Positions 16,061 to 22,966 of a stretch of 64,000 nt of DNA are shown in pieces. Each line of letters begins with the position of its first letter. Positions within the stretch are counted from its first letter, which is position 1. The position numbers were made by a program, and so were the translations under genes. The notes beneath the pieces are model-generated. The model worked only from the letters and a program-made list of their open reading frames with translations, made no database searches and had not been told where the DNA came from. The stretch comes from Halobellus captivus. Lineage in GTDB: Archaea > Halobacteriota > Halobacteria > Halobacteriales > Haloferacaceae. The stretch spans positions 1-64,000 of the forward strand of contig NZ_RDQE01000006.1 of the NCBI RefSeq assembly GCF_003697845.1. Direction: 5' to 3'.

Positions 16061-16795
16061 CTATCGGAGCGCGTCGACGAGGGCCGCGCCCTCGACGTAG
16101 GGGATCCCGCGTCGTTTCGCGTAGGCGGCGGCGTCCTCGGGCGTGAGCGCGTCGCCGGTCTCGTCGTCGAGCATCTCACACACCACGGCGGCGGGCGCGG
16201 CGTCGACCGCCGCGGCGAGCGCCAGCCCGAGTTCGGTGTGACCGACGCGGTCGTCGAGTCCCGCGACCGCGCCGCGAAGGACGTGAACGTGGCCGGGCGC
16301 GCGGAACGAGGCCGCGAAGTCGTCGGGGGTGTAGCCCTCGGGGTCGTTCGCGGCGGCCGCGGCCGCGTTCGCGATCTCCGTGATCGTCAGCGCGCGGTCC
16401 GCGTCCGTGATCCCCGTGAACGTCTCGCGGTGGTTCACCGGCAGCGAGAAGGAGGAACGGTCGTCGTAGGCGGGGTCGTCGTTGACTGCGGGGTGATCGA
16501 GCGCGTCCGCGAGGAACGGGAGCCCGAACGCGTCGGCGACCGTGTCGTCGACGGCGACGCAGATCAGTCCGCCGGCGTCGTTTCGCATGTGTGCCACGGC
16601 GGCCGCGTCCACGGCGCCCGCGGGATAGACGATGTCCGTCTCGCCCTCGCGGTCCGCGAAGTCGTGGACGCAGACCGGGTCGCCGGCGCGGAACGCCGAA
16701 AGCGCGCGGTCGACCGACGCGGTCGCGTCCGCGTCGCCCGCCGTGACCGGCGCGTCGGCCGGGTCGGGCTCGGAGCCCTCGGCGTCGGCGCGCAT
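16061..16795 (-). CDS. ribB: 3,4-dihydroxy-2-butanone-4-phosphate synthase
   Basis: 244 residues. Converts ribulose-5-phosphate to dihydroxybutanone phosphate and formate, supplying the four-carbon unit of riboflavin. The family pattern is clear: FRAGDPVCVHDFADREGETDIV (acid loop), MRNDAGGLICVAV, FTGITDADRALTI and APGHVHVLRG.....RVGHTELGL. The ATG shares its A with the TGA of the upstream kinase/regulator gene (TGATG), so the two are translationally coupled in one riboflavin operon. The N-terminal 30 residues are an acidic halophilic extension. Confidence 0.95.
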   Translation of the reverse strand: MRADAEGSEPDPADAPVTAGDADATASVDRALSAFRAGDPVCVHDFADREGETDIVYPAGAVDAAAVAHMRNDAGGLICVAVDDTVADAFGLPFLADALDHPAVNDDPAYDDRSSFSLPVNHRETFTGITDADRALTITEIANAAAAAANDPEGYTPDDFAASFRAPGHVHVLRGAVAGLDDRVGHTELGLALAAAVDAAPAAVVCEMLDDETGDALTPEDAAAYAKRRGIPYVEGAALVDALR

Positions 16796-17544
16796 CAGGC
16801 CACCTCCCCGAGCGCCTCGTCGGGAGCGTCCGGCGCGTCCGCCCGCGAGGTCGCCTCGACGCGGACCTCGACCGAGTCGCCGTCCGCGAGATCGAGTTCC
16901 GCCCGGAGCTCGTCGGGGGCGATCACCTCGAGCTTGTCGTCGTCGTGGTGGGTCCGGTCGGGGACGATCGCGTGGGCGTCCTCGTACCGCCCGCCGTCGG
17001 CGACGAGCGTGACGGCGTAGCACGCGGCCGCGCCGTAGGTTCGGTCCTCGTCCTCCCAGGCGTCGATCGGGACGGCGTCGATCCCCACGATCTCGCCGCG
17101 CCGACGGACGCTCTCCTCGTCGAGTTCGAGGTTGAGCGTCCCCGGGAACGGCTCGTAGCCCAGCCGGGAGGCGAACTGCTCCGCGTACCCCGGCAGGGTG
17201 ATGTAGTGGCGGCCCTCGCCCATGCCGCCGGTGACGCTCCCGCGGAGGACGAGTTCGACGTCGCGCTCGAAGAGCCGGCGGTAGTCGGCGTACTCGCCGC
17301 GCAGCGCGGCCTCGCCCGCGTCGGTGACCCGGACCCACTGGCCGTCGCCGACGACGTCGCGTTCGAGCACCCCCGCGGATTCGAGCGTCTGGAGGCGTCT
17401 GGAGGCGGTCTGCGTCGATGCGCCGAGGCGGTCGCCGAGCGCCGCACACGACACCTTCGTCTCCGTCAACCCGCCAGCGAGCGCGACGTGTTTCAACGCC
17501 GCCATCGCCGCCGGGTCGGGAGTCGCCGCCGTCGCTTCTGACAT
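16795..17544 (-). CDS. rbkR: RbkR-type CTP-dependent riboflavin kinase with N-terminal HTH
   Basis: 249 residues. The N-terminal winged helix (residues about 10-85, [27 protein letters not shown]) is fused to an archaeal riboflavin kinase that uses CTP to make FMN. The kinase part shows [35 protein letters not shown] and EVIAP..LR. In archaea this fusion is known as RbkR, a kinase that also represses riboflavin genes. It precedes ribB with a 1-nt overlap. A perfect inverted repeat, GCATA-N5-TATGC, lies 30 nt upstream of its ATG and may be its own operator, implying autoregulation. An ATG 33 nt upstream of the chosen start is less likely because it would fall at the promoter. Confidence 0.92.
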   Translation of the reverse strand: MSEATAATPDPAAMAALKHVALAGGLTETKVSCAALGDRLGASTQTASRRLQTLESAGVLERDVVGDGQWVRVTDAGEAALRGEYADYRRLFERDVELVLRGSVTGGMGEGRHYITLPGYAEQFASRLGYEPFPGTLNLELDEESVRRRGEIVGIDAVPIDAWEDEDRTYGAAACYAVTLVADGGRYEDAHAIVPDRTHHDDDKLEVIAPDELRAELDLADGDSVEVRVEATSRADAPDAPDEALGEVA

Positions 17545-17573
17545 ACCCCGATCGAGGACCTCCGCACGCAAAA

Positions 17574-17588
17574 GCATAACGAATATGC
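17574..17588. promoter_or_regulatory. Palindromic operator candidate upstream of rbkR-ribB
   Basis: GCATAACGAATATGC is a perfect 5-bp inverted repeat with a 5-nt spacer, 30-44 nt before the rbkR start and overlapping the expected TATA position. Binding there would block TBP/TFB. Assignment to RbkR itself is inference from gene context. Confidence 0.5.
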
Positions 17589-17773
17589 GATGGATCTCAA
17601 AATCGTTACGTGAGTGGGATCCCGCGACGCGATCCCGCCGTTTCGGATCGAACTCGGGCCGGTGGCCACCTAAGGGCGTCGGTCACGGCGGTCGGCTCGG
17701 CGGGTGTGAACCCCTCGCGCGCGGATCGGCGAAAAGTAAGGTACAAGTACGGACGGGGACTGGTTTCGGGTGC

Positions 17774-17845
17774 GGGCTCGTAGATCAGCGGCAGATCGCT
17801 TCCTTCGCAAGGAAGAGGCCCGGGGTTCAAATCCCCGCGAGTCCA
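17774..17845 (+). tRNA. tRNA-Ala (CGC)
   Basis: 72-nt cloverleaf. Acceptor GGGCTCG/CGAGTCC contains the G3:U70 pair that marks alanine tRNAs. The anticodon loop is TTCGCAA with anticodon CGC, the T-arm is CGGGG-TTCAAAT-CCCCG and the discriminator is A. No CCA is encoded and no intron is seen. An AT-richer patch (AAAAGTAAGG) about 35 nt upstream is the likely promoter. The 3' end is the template for several partial copies found just downstream. Confidence 0.96.
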
Positions 17846-18041
17846 TGTTTTCGCGCCGCGAGCAATCTCGCGAGCGGCGCGACACTGTAACGAGCGGGGA
17901 TTTGAACCCTACCAGTCGCGCGCAGCGAGCGGAGCGAGCGAGCACGTCTGGTTTCGGTTCAAAATCCCCGCGAGTCCACTCACTTCGTTCGTTCACTCGC
18001 TTGGTCCCGTTCGCTCCGCTCACGGGACCCCCGCGAGTCCA
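17846..18041. repeat. Inverted and direct partial copies of the tRNA-Ala 3' end
   Basis: Right after the tRNA, TCGCGCCGC (17851-17859) pairs with GCGGCGCGA (17874-17882), and beyond it 17892-17910 carries the inverted T-arm (GCGGGGATTTGAACC). Direct copies follow: 17956-17978 repeats the T-arm and acceptor end with one extra A (GGTTCAAAATCCCCG then CGAGTCCA), and 18028-18041 repeats CCCCGCGAGTCCA. Between them, GTCCCGT/ACGGGAC (18004-18010 and 18022-18028) forms a stem around a TCGCTCCGCTC loop. The same layout follows the other tRNAs in this window. Confidence 0.85.
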
Positions 18042-18478
18042 TCCGGGTTTTACTCGACTCCTCAGGACCGAAGGGTCGTCTCTCGTCGGTTTCGGTTCAA
18101 CGTATCTATACACGATCCCGATCCCGTTGAGAGAGTTCACCGCGAATCCCGTCGCACTGATCCGTGGTGAAACGAACGGGACGCCCGGCTCGGGGTGGCG
18201 ATGGGGAACTTGGCGGGCGAGTCGTGGTTGAAGCTACTCACCCAGCTCGACGTCGATCGCGACCGCAACACGAGCGCGATCTCGTCCGGAGACGTTGATC
18301 GGTGGGCTCAGATCGACCCTGGGGGGTCGGCCGCGTGTTAGGGGTGTGGCTCACAGATTCTAAGGTACCGCCCCGTTTTGGCGAGAACGACTGTCTATCG
18401 TTAAAATAATATCACTCAACTCCGCTCAGAGTTAGCGATCACAGAAATGACTAAAATATAGTAGAGAATACAGAATAT
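18042..18478. other. Intergenic transition from GC-rich to AT-rich DNA
   Basis: No confident gene. Composition drops sharply from GC-rich to AT-rich near 18360. A possible 46-codon frame at 18201-18341 (+) encodes MGNLAGESWLKLLTQLDVDR and ends at TAG. It reads acidic and halophile-like but has no recognised match, and could be a remnant. A TATA-like ACTAAAATATA (18450-18460) serves the gene at 18479. Confidence 0.4.
18452..18460 (+). promoter_or_regulatory. TATA box for the DUF6414-like gene
   Basis: TAAAATATA is about 20-28 nt before the ATG at 18479. Because the whole area is AT-rich the match is less specific than elsewhere. Confidence 0.45.
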
Positions 18479-19321
18479 ATGCCCCAACTACGAGAATTCA
18501 TCTATCTTGATAATGAGCGATTGAATAACAATCTCTCATCACTTGGAAAAGGAATTCCTGCGGAGATTACCCACGCATCAGAGAATCAAACTGAAAAATC
18601 TGGAGAAGCAGGAGGGAACCTCTTGGGAATCCAGGCTGGCGGTCAGTATGGTGATCTCAGTCGAAAACAAGTAGAAACAAGGTTAGACATAACTGCTCCA
18701 TATCGATTTCAAGATTTACTCGATGAACTGGAAGACATAGATATTGACATATATACAAATCCAGATGTGAGACGGCTGAATCGGGGCGATGTAGTCAAAA
18801 TTGAAGCAGAAGTATATCCAATGTCAATTTTCAAAATTCAAATTGCTGTAGAGGCCTTTCAAACACTTGCTAACGATAACCTCAAGAATTCGTTACAAAC
18901 ACTAAATCAAGAAGCACCATATCAGGAACAAGAGATCAATGAGATGGAGGCATTATCTACGATGGTAAAGGAGTTCTTAGGATCTAAAATGCCTCTTCGA
19001 TTGGAGACCGACGAAGAAGTTTATTGTACATCATTAAAACAGAACGGAATGAGAACACCAGCAAGAAGAGCCTTTCTTGAGAACACAAATTTTACTGTTT
19101 TTGGTAGAGTAAATCGATGTATCCCAAGAAACGATAGGTGGGATCCAATTGATGCGATGAATATTGCTTCGCGTTTTCTTCCAGAAGGTGAAGATTCAGT
19201 TGAGAATTTCCGAGACGATGTTAGAAACGTGTCTAACAAATTGAATATTTCGATGGGAAATGAAGATTTCTTTGTAAAAGGACGCACTGCTGTGATCGAT
19301 CCTATTGCCGTATATTGGTGA
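18479..19321 (+). CDS. DUF6414-like protein on an AT-rich acquired segment
   Basis: 280 residues beginning MPQLREFIYLDNERLNNNLSS, which resembles the N-terminus of DUF6414 proteins (xFIYLDxxxLNSxLxxLxxG). A middle segment, VVKIEAEVYPMSIFKIQIAVE, and the C-terminal KGRTAVIDPIAVYW also fit that family as I remember it. Function unknown. There is no signal peptide or membrane span, so it is probably cytoplasmic. Composition is strikingly different from its neighbours: AT-rich, with A/T-ending codons such as AAA, AAT, GAT and ATA, and more Asn, Lys and Ile than the halophile norm. Together with the tRNA just upstream, this indicates horizontal acquisition. It stands alone, with a convergent frameshifted gene 9 nt beyond its stop. 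I infer a mobile-element cargo or defence role only from context. Confidence 0.7.
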   Translation: MPQLREFIYLDNERLNNNLSSLGKGIPAEITHASENQTEKSGEAGGNLLGIQAGGQYGDLSRKQVETRLDITAPYRFQDLLDELEDIDIDIYTNPDVRRLNRGDVVKIEAEVYPMSIFKIQIAVEAFQTLANDNLKNSLQTLNQEAPYQEQEINEMEALSTMVKEFLGSKMPLRLETDEEVYCTSLKQNGMRTPARRAFLENTNFTVFGRVNRCIPRNDRWDPIDAMNIASRFLPEGEDSVENFRDDVRNVSNKLNISMGNEDFFVKGRTAVIDPIAVYW

Positions 19322-19329
19322 AACTAATC

Positions 19330-19724
19330 TTACAATCGGAGCTTTGATTCGAGTATCTGCGCCTCCCACGAATGACTCCGATAGTGCGTCTCGCCCGGGT
19401 TTGTCCAGTTAGAGACCTCCAGATCCCGAGGGCGAACCGTCCGCGAAGACACGACCGTAACCTTCCGTCCCTCCGTCCGGTACCACCCGAGCGCCCGCCG
19501 TCAGCGTCCACCAGCGTCTCGTGTTGGTCCTCCCAGAGCTTGAACGTCGGTCGGACGTCGTTGGTCATCGAGCCCGTCACGTCCCACGGGCGGCCCTTCT
19601 CGTCGATCGCGTCGAACGTGAGCCCGTCCACCATCGGATAATCGAGCTCGAGCGGATACTTTTTCGCCGCCCACTTCTCGACGAGGTTTCCGTATCGACC
19701 GACGATCGCCGGGTCGTAGCTCAT
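19330..19724 (-). pseudogene. Frameshifted haloarchaeal gene (about 130 codons)
   Basis: From the ATG at 19724 the first 77 codons read well: MSYDPAIVGRYGNLVEKWAA, then DYPMVDGLTFDAIDE, WDVTGS and TFKLWEDQHETLVDADG. At about 19495-19505 the frame must shift by one base to continue as LGWYRTEGRKVTVVSSRTV, then RDLEVSNWTNPGETHYRSHS, ending LESKLRL at TAA 19330. Both halves look like one protein, so this is a frameshift mutation (or sequencing error) in a G/C run. Families with this N-terminus occur on haloarchaeal plasmids and proviruses, and a nuclease-like fold is possible but unproven. Confidence 0.65.
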
Positions 19725-20125
19725 GTCGATCCTCGTTTGGGTTGCGATTGGAGATCTCGTCGGCGACGCGGATCGATCAAGGAGGCGGACGCACACACTC
19801 AACGCGTCGGGGAGCGCGCGTACCTCGTGCGGTTCCCCGAGGACGGGGAAGTCCCCTCGTTGATCGAACTCGTGGGGCGAGCGTGAAACCCGCCGGAAGG
19901 GGGATCTCGGACCGACCCCGTGGGTTCGGACCTGGATGTATCGCCGAACCGCGATCTATGTACTTCGGTGGTCCTCGAGGACTGTCGAAGTACATAGAAA
20001 TCGGTTGTGTTGTGGGTGGCCGTCGTCGCGATCGTGGTCGAGCAGTTCGCACTACTTCAACACGGACCGGTTCAGTCAGCCGAGATCGGCGGGATCGCGA
20101 CCCCGGTACATACAGCGTGGTATAA
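19725..20125. other. Gene remnant and inverted-repeat region
   Basis: No intact gene. On the plus strand 19785-19886 reads as the end of a protein (RVGERAYLVRFPEDGEVPSL then IELVGRA, stop 19884-19886) without a plausible start, so it looks like a 3' remnant. Two inverted repeats follow, a 7-bp pair at 19923-19950 and the long palindrome at 19956-19997. The remaining sequence up to the gene at 20126 shows no feature I can name. Confidence 0.55.
19956..19997. repeat. 42-bp near-perfect palindrome
   Basis: Arms CTATGTACTTCG and CGAAGTACATAG enclose a second perfect palindrome, GTCCTCGAGGAC. Only the three bases GTG/TGT on each side fail to pair. A smaller inverted repeat, GGTTCGG/CCGAACC, lies just upstream (19923-19929, 19944-19950). 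It sits 129 bp before a ribbon-helix-helix-like gene and could be an operator, a recombination site or a strong hairpin in RNA. Confidence 0.85.
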
Positions 20126-20386
20126 ATGAGCCGCCGAACCAGTCTCAAGATCACTGACGAACGAGAGCGACAGTTGGAAAAGGCGAGCGAGATCGTGGCG
20201 AATGGTCCCGACGATGATCCCCCGATGAGCGTGGTGATTGATGCTGCGCTTGCGCATCTGATTCAGTCCAATAGGAACATGGGTGACGCCCGTGATGAAT
20301 TAGATCCCGTGACAATCCAACGGTTCAATACCGATGTTATCAGGTTGCGGTACCGGACGCGAATCGAAAGTCGGTGGCGGTCTTAG
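20126..20386 (+). CDS. Small ribbon-helix-helix-like protein (DUF7386-like)
   Basis: 86 residues. The N-terminus RRTSLKITDERERQLEKASEI gives a short beta strand and amphipathic helix, followed by a second helix (SVVIDAALAHLIQS), the layout of ribbon-helix-helix DNA-binding proteins. The C-terminal IQRFNTDVIRLRYRTRIESRWRS matches a haloarchaeal family I know as DUF7386-like. It probably acts as a dimeric DNA-binding regulator of an element. The TATAAATG string overlaps the start codon and so is not a standard -26 promoter. The large palindrome at 19956-19997 is a plausible operator. Codon usage is intermediate between the GC-rich core and the AT-rich island. Confidence 0.7.
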   Translation: MSRRTSLKITDERERQLEKASEIVANGPDDDPPMSVVIDAALAHLIQSNRNMGDARDELDPVTIQRFNTDVIRLRYRTRIESRWRS

Positions 20387-20473
20387 AATCGGACCGTTTC
20401 GTATCCAGTAGCTCACTAATACATCAATTATCGGACTTCAATAACAGAATAGGACTGAAATTAGAGACGCTTA

Positions 20474-20953
20474 CTATGCGAAGAGATCGGTATCGGTGTC
20501 GTACTGGAGATCGTTGACATCAAACGTACGATCTAAAAGGATCGAGTCGCTTGGGGTATGGATCAATCTAACACGAATTTCGCCGATAGCGGTGGTATCT
20601 CCACCGAAAGAGTCAGTTTCGACACTATCTCCGACAGATAGACGCTGATCAATCACGCCGTCAGAACTAGTGTCATTTCCAGTATCATCAACAATTACTC
20701 TAACCGTGTCTGACTCAAGAGAGTCACCACCGGTGTGCTCAATACTAACTGTGGCTGAGTTAGCAGCACTGTCTTCGTTAACATCGACACTTAATTGAGC
20801 CGTCGGCTGACTGTCTCCGAGCGAGTCCCCGAGCCCGAGCACGAACGTCCCGATGACGGCGGCCAGGATGACGGTAATAGCGACCATGAGTATGACCCCT
20901 ATAACAGGACTCACGGCGCGGTCGTCTGAGTTGAACAGGTTGCTTGGTTTCAT
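20474..20953 (-). CDS. Type IV pilin-like protein
   Basis: 159 residues. A class III signal (MKPSNLFNSDDRAVSPVIGV) is followed by a 20-residue hydrophobic helix. Haloarchaeal pilins are cleaved by the prepilin peptidase before AVSPVIG, after which the helix packs in the pilus core. The acidic ectodomain (about 50-159) is Ser/Thr/Asp-rich and beta-like. It would form an adhesion pilus subunit at the cell surface. GC content is visibly lower than in core genes, and the gene is alone, without a pilus assembly ATPase or membrane subunit. Such orphan pilins are common in haloarchaeal accessory regions. The transcript from the TATA box at 21048-21057 would have a leader of about 70 nt. Confidence 0.85.
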   Translation of the reverse strand: MKPSNLFNSDDRAVSPVIGVILMVAITVILAAVIGTFVLGLGDSLGDSQPTAQLSVDVNEDSAANSATVSIEHTGGDSLESDTVRVIVDDTGNDTSSDGVIDQRLSVGDSVETDSFGGDTTAIGEIRVRLIHTPSDSILLDRTFDVNDLQYDTDTDLFA

Positions 20954-21047
20954 GATTGAACCCAGCTGGGGCCGACGGGCGCGATCCCGGGAATCCCCCT
21001 GAGGCGCGTCGGTCGGGTTGCTGGCTATTTGAAAGGAAGGACGTTCC

Positions 21048-21057
21048 GTATATATAC
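21048..21057 (-). promoter_or_regulatory. Palindromic TATA box for the pilin gene
   Basis: GTATATATAC is a perfect palindrome about 100 nt upstream of the pilin ATG (20953) and 72 nt before the divergent gene at 21129. It could bind TBP in either orientation. Confidence 0.5.
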
Positions 21058-21128
21058 TTGATGTCCTGAATCTCAGTCTTGAATATTAGTTCGGTACGTT
21101 CAAACGCGAACCGATTGGATCACTGTAC

Positions 21129-21905
21129 ATGTCCCCCACGGCCCGGGCCCTCGCGCGGACCTACAGCGATCGTGAGTACGCGGACCCGTGGGAGAAGGTC
21201 CTCGACTACCGACGCGTTCGTGAGTACGCCGCCGACCACCCCAAACACGGCCGGACGCGCGTCGGGAACGCCCTCGAGCTCCCGCCGAGCCGCGTCCGTG
21301 CGTGGATCAACGGCGGGATGCCCGACCCCGTCCGCGGCATCCAGGCCGCCATCGCTCACGGGTGGATCGACCCCGATCCCGACGGCGAGACGGCGGCAGG
21401 GCTCGTCGAGTTGCTCGCGCACGTCCTCGCGGGCGGGAGCATCGCCGCCGACACGTTCGTTCCCGCCGTGGCTACCGCCCGCCGCGTCGATCTCGACGGG
21501 ATCCGGGAGGCGTTCGATCGCGTCGGCGTCGGGACGATCGTCCGTAACGACGACGCGGACGGACGGGCCACCGAGGTCGTCCCCGCCACCGACGCGTCGG
21601 TCCTCGGTCGGTGTCTCGTCACGATGGGGGCTCCGGCCGGCGAGAAGGTCGGTCTCGAAAGCTTCCCCGCGGTCGTGAGGGACGTTCCGGGGGAGGTGCG
21701 GGAGTCGTTCGCCCGGGTCTACGTCGCTCATCGGGCGGCCGAATATCCGGAAAAGCGGACCATGGTGATCCAGGAGGACCGATCGGAGGCGTATCTGCGT
21801 GGGTTGCGGGAGCTACTGGCGGACGTGACCGGGAAGACGGTGACCGTGGGGAACGGGACCGTCACGATCTCGGCGGATGCAGTCCGCGCGCTCGCTGCCG
21901 CGTAG
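21129..21905 (+). CDS. HTH protein with possible degenerate LAGLIDADG-like domain
   Basis: 258 residues. The N-terminal part (about 20-80, HGRTRVGNALELPPSRVRAW then NGGMPDPVRGIQAA) looks like a helix-turn-helix. The C-terminal part (about 150-255) has VLGRCLVTMGAPAGEKVG and AYLRGLRELLADVTGKTVTV, a layout seen in archaeal LAGLIDADG-like proteins, though the catalytic acidic motif is not obvious. The composition is normal GC-rich halophile sequence. Function is unknown: a DNA-binding regulator or an inactive homing-endonuclease relative. It marks the return from the accessory region to ordinary sequence. The domain assignment is tentative. Confidence 0.6.
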   Translation: MSPTARALARTYSDREYADPWEKVLDYRRVREYAADHPKHGRTRVGNALELPPSRVRAWINGGMPDPVRGIQAAIAHGWIDPDPDGETAAGLVELLAHVLAGGSIAADTFVPAVATARRVDLDGIREAFDRVGVGTIVRNDDADGRATEVVPATDASVLGRCLVTMGAPAGEKVGLESFPAVVRDVPGEVRESFARVYVAHRAAEYPEKRTMVIQEDRSEAYLRGLRELLADVTGKTVTVGNGTVTISADAVRALAAA

Positions 21906-22007
21906 CGATTCGAGTTCGACGGCGGTAAGTCGCCGGCGAGGTACGCCCGACCCCGGTCGTCCGTGAGTCACGGTAAGACTTTACGAACGCCACCCCGATC
22001 GGTCCGC

Positions 22008-22601
22008 ATGACCGAACGCACGCCGACCGACGTCTCCGACGACATCCGGTACGGGGGAAAGGCGATCGACGACCCGGCGTGGATCCCGGAGTTCCTGGCC
22101 GATCAGGAGGCCGGCGTGCTCGGGCTGGTCGACGACGACACGCCGCACCTCGTGACGCAGCTCTTCGTCTACGACCCCGAGGCGGGCGCGATCTACCTCC
22201 ACGGCGCACAGGCCGGGCGGGCGCACGACCTCGTCGAGGACGGCGACGAGCCGAACGCGACCTTCACGACGAGCGAGAAGGGTCGGTACGTCCCGGCCGA
22301 CGAGCCGGTGAACTTCACCGTGGAGTACTCGAGCGTCGTCGCCTACGGGACCGTCGATTTCGTCGCGGAGCGACCGGAGAAACGACGCGTCCTCCAACGG
22401 TTCATGGGGAAGTTCGCGCCCCAGTTGACGCCGGGCGAGGACTACGAGGAGATGGCGACGGAGTCCATCGATCGAACGGCCGTCTACCGCCTCGATGTCG
22501 ACTCGTGGAGCGGCAAGGAGGGCTGGAAGGAGCCCGACCACCCGGACGCCTACGATCTGGACGGGGTCGAGCGGGACGACGGGGGATCGGACGACGACTG
22601 A
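22008..22601 (+). CDS. Pyridoxamine 5'-phosphate oxidase family (FMN/F420-binding split barrel) protein
   Basis: 197 residues from the ATG at 22008. The split-barrel flavin-binding fold is indicated by AGVLGLVDDDTPHLVTQLFV, YLHGAQAGRAHDLVE and the strand VEYSSVVAYGTVDFV. Members bind FMN, F420 or heme; the substrate is unknown here. The C-terminal 40 residues are acidic and disordered. An in-frame ATG lies 45 nt upstream, but the chosen start gives the normal N-terminal length. It is convergent with the SMR exporter gene. Confidence 0.8.
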   Translation: MTERTPTDVSDDIRYGGKAIDDPAWIPEFLADQEAGVLGLVDDDTPHLVTQLFVYDPEAGAIYLHGAQAGRAHDLVEDGDEPNATFTTSEKGRYVPADEPVNFTVEYSSVVAYGTVDFVAERPEKRRVLQRFMGKFAPQLTPGEDYEEMATESIDRTAVYRLDVDSWSGKEGWKEPDHPDAYDLDGVERDDGGSDDD

Positions 22602-22614
22602 TCGGCCGCGAACC

Positions 22615-22938
22615 TCAGTGCCCGCCGGACGCCAGATGGAGCCCGACGATGCCGACGACGATCAGCCCGATACACCCGGCGCGGGCGAGCGTGGCCGGCT
22701 CGTCGAAGAGGACGACGCCGAGCGACGCGGTGCCGACGGCCCCGATGCCCGTCCACACCGCGTAGGCCGTGCCCACGGGGAGGTCCTCGACGGCTCGGGC
22801 CAGGAGCACCATGCTGATCACGATGGCGACGGCGGTCCCGAGCGTGGGGACCGGCTTCGAGAACCCCTCGGAGTACTGGAGCCCGATCGCCCACCCGATC
22901 TCGAACAATCCGGCGAGGATCAGGAGGTACCACGACAT
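22615..22938 (-). CDS. sugE: SMR family exporter, SugE/Gdx type
   Basis: 107 residues with four transmembrane helices. MSWYLLILAGLFEIGWAIGL contains the essential Glu13 of small multidrug resistance transporters. LPVGTAYAVWTGIGAVG is the hallmark of the family, and the overall pattern is closer to SugE/Gdx (guanidinium exporters) than to EmrE. It would work as an antiparallel homodimer coupling substrate exit to proton entry. It begins 28 nt after the histidine kinase gene on the same strand, so the two are probably co-transcribed. Substrate specificity is inferred from similarity only. Confidence 0.88.
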   Translation of the reverse strand: MSWYLLILAGLFEIGWAIGLQYSEGFSKPVPTLGTAVAIVISMVLLARAVEDLPVGTAYAVWTGIGAVGTASLGVVLFDEPATLARAGCIGLIVVGIVGLHLASGGH

Positions 22939-22966
22939 GTCGGATCGGAGTTCCGGCCCGACCGCG

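Noticed and set aside
17956-20125. A complete integrated element (provirus or IME) bounded by att sites
   Set aside because: No integrase, replication or structural genes are seen. The direct tRNA copies all lie within 270 bp, upstream of the AT-rich gene, so no downstream attachment site was found.
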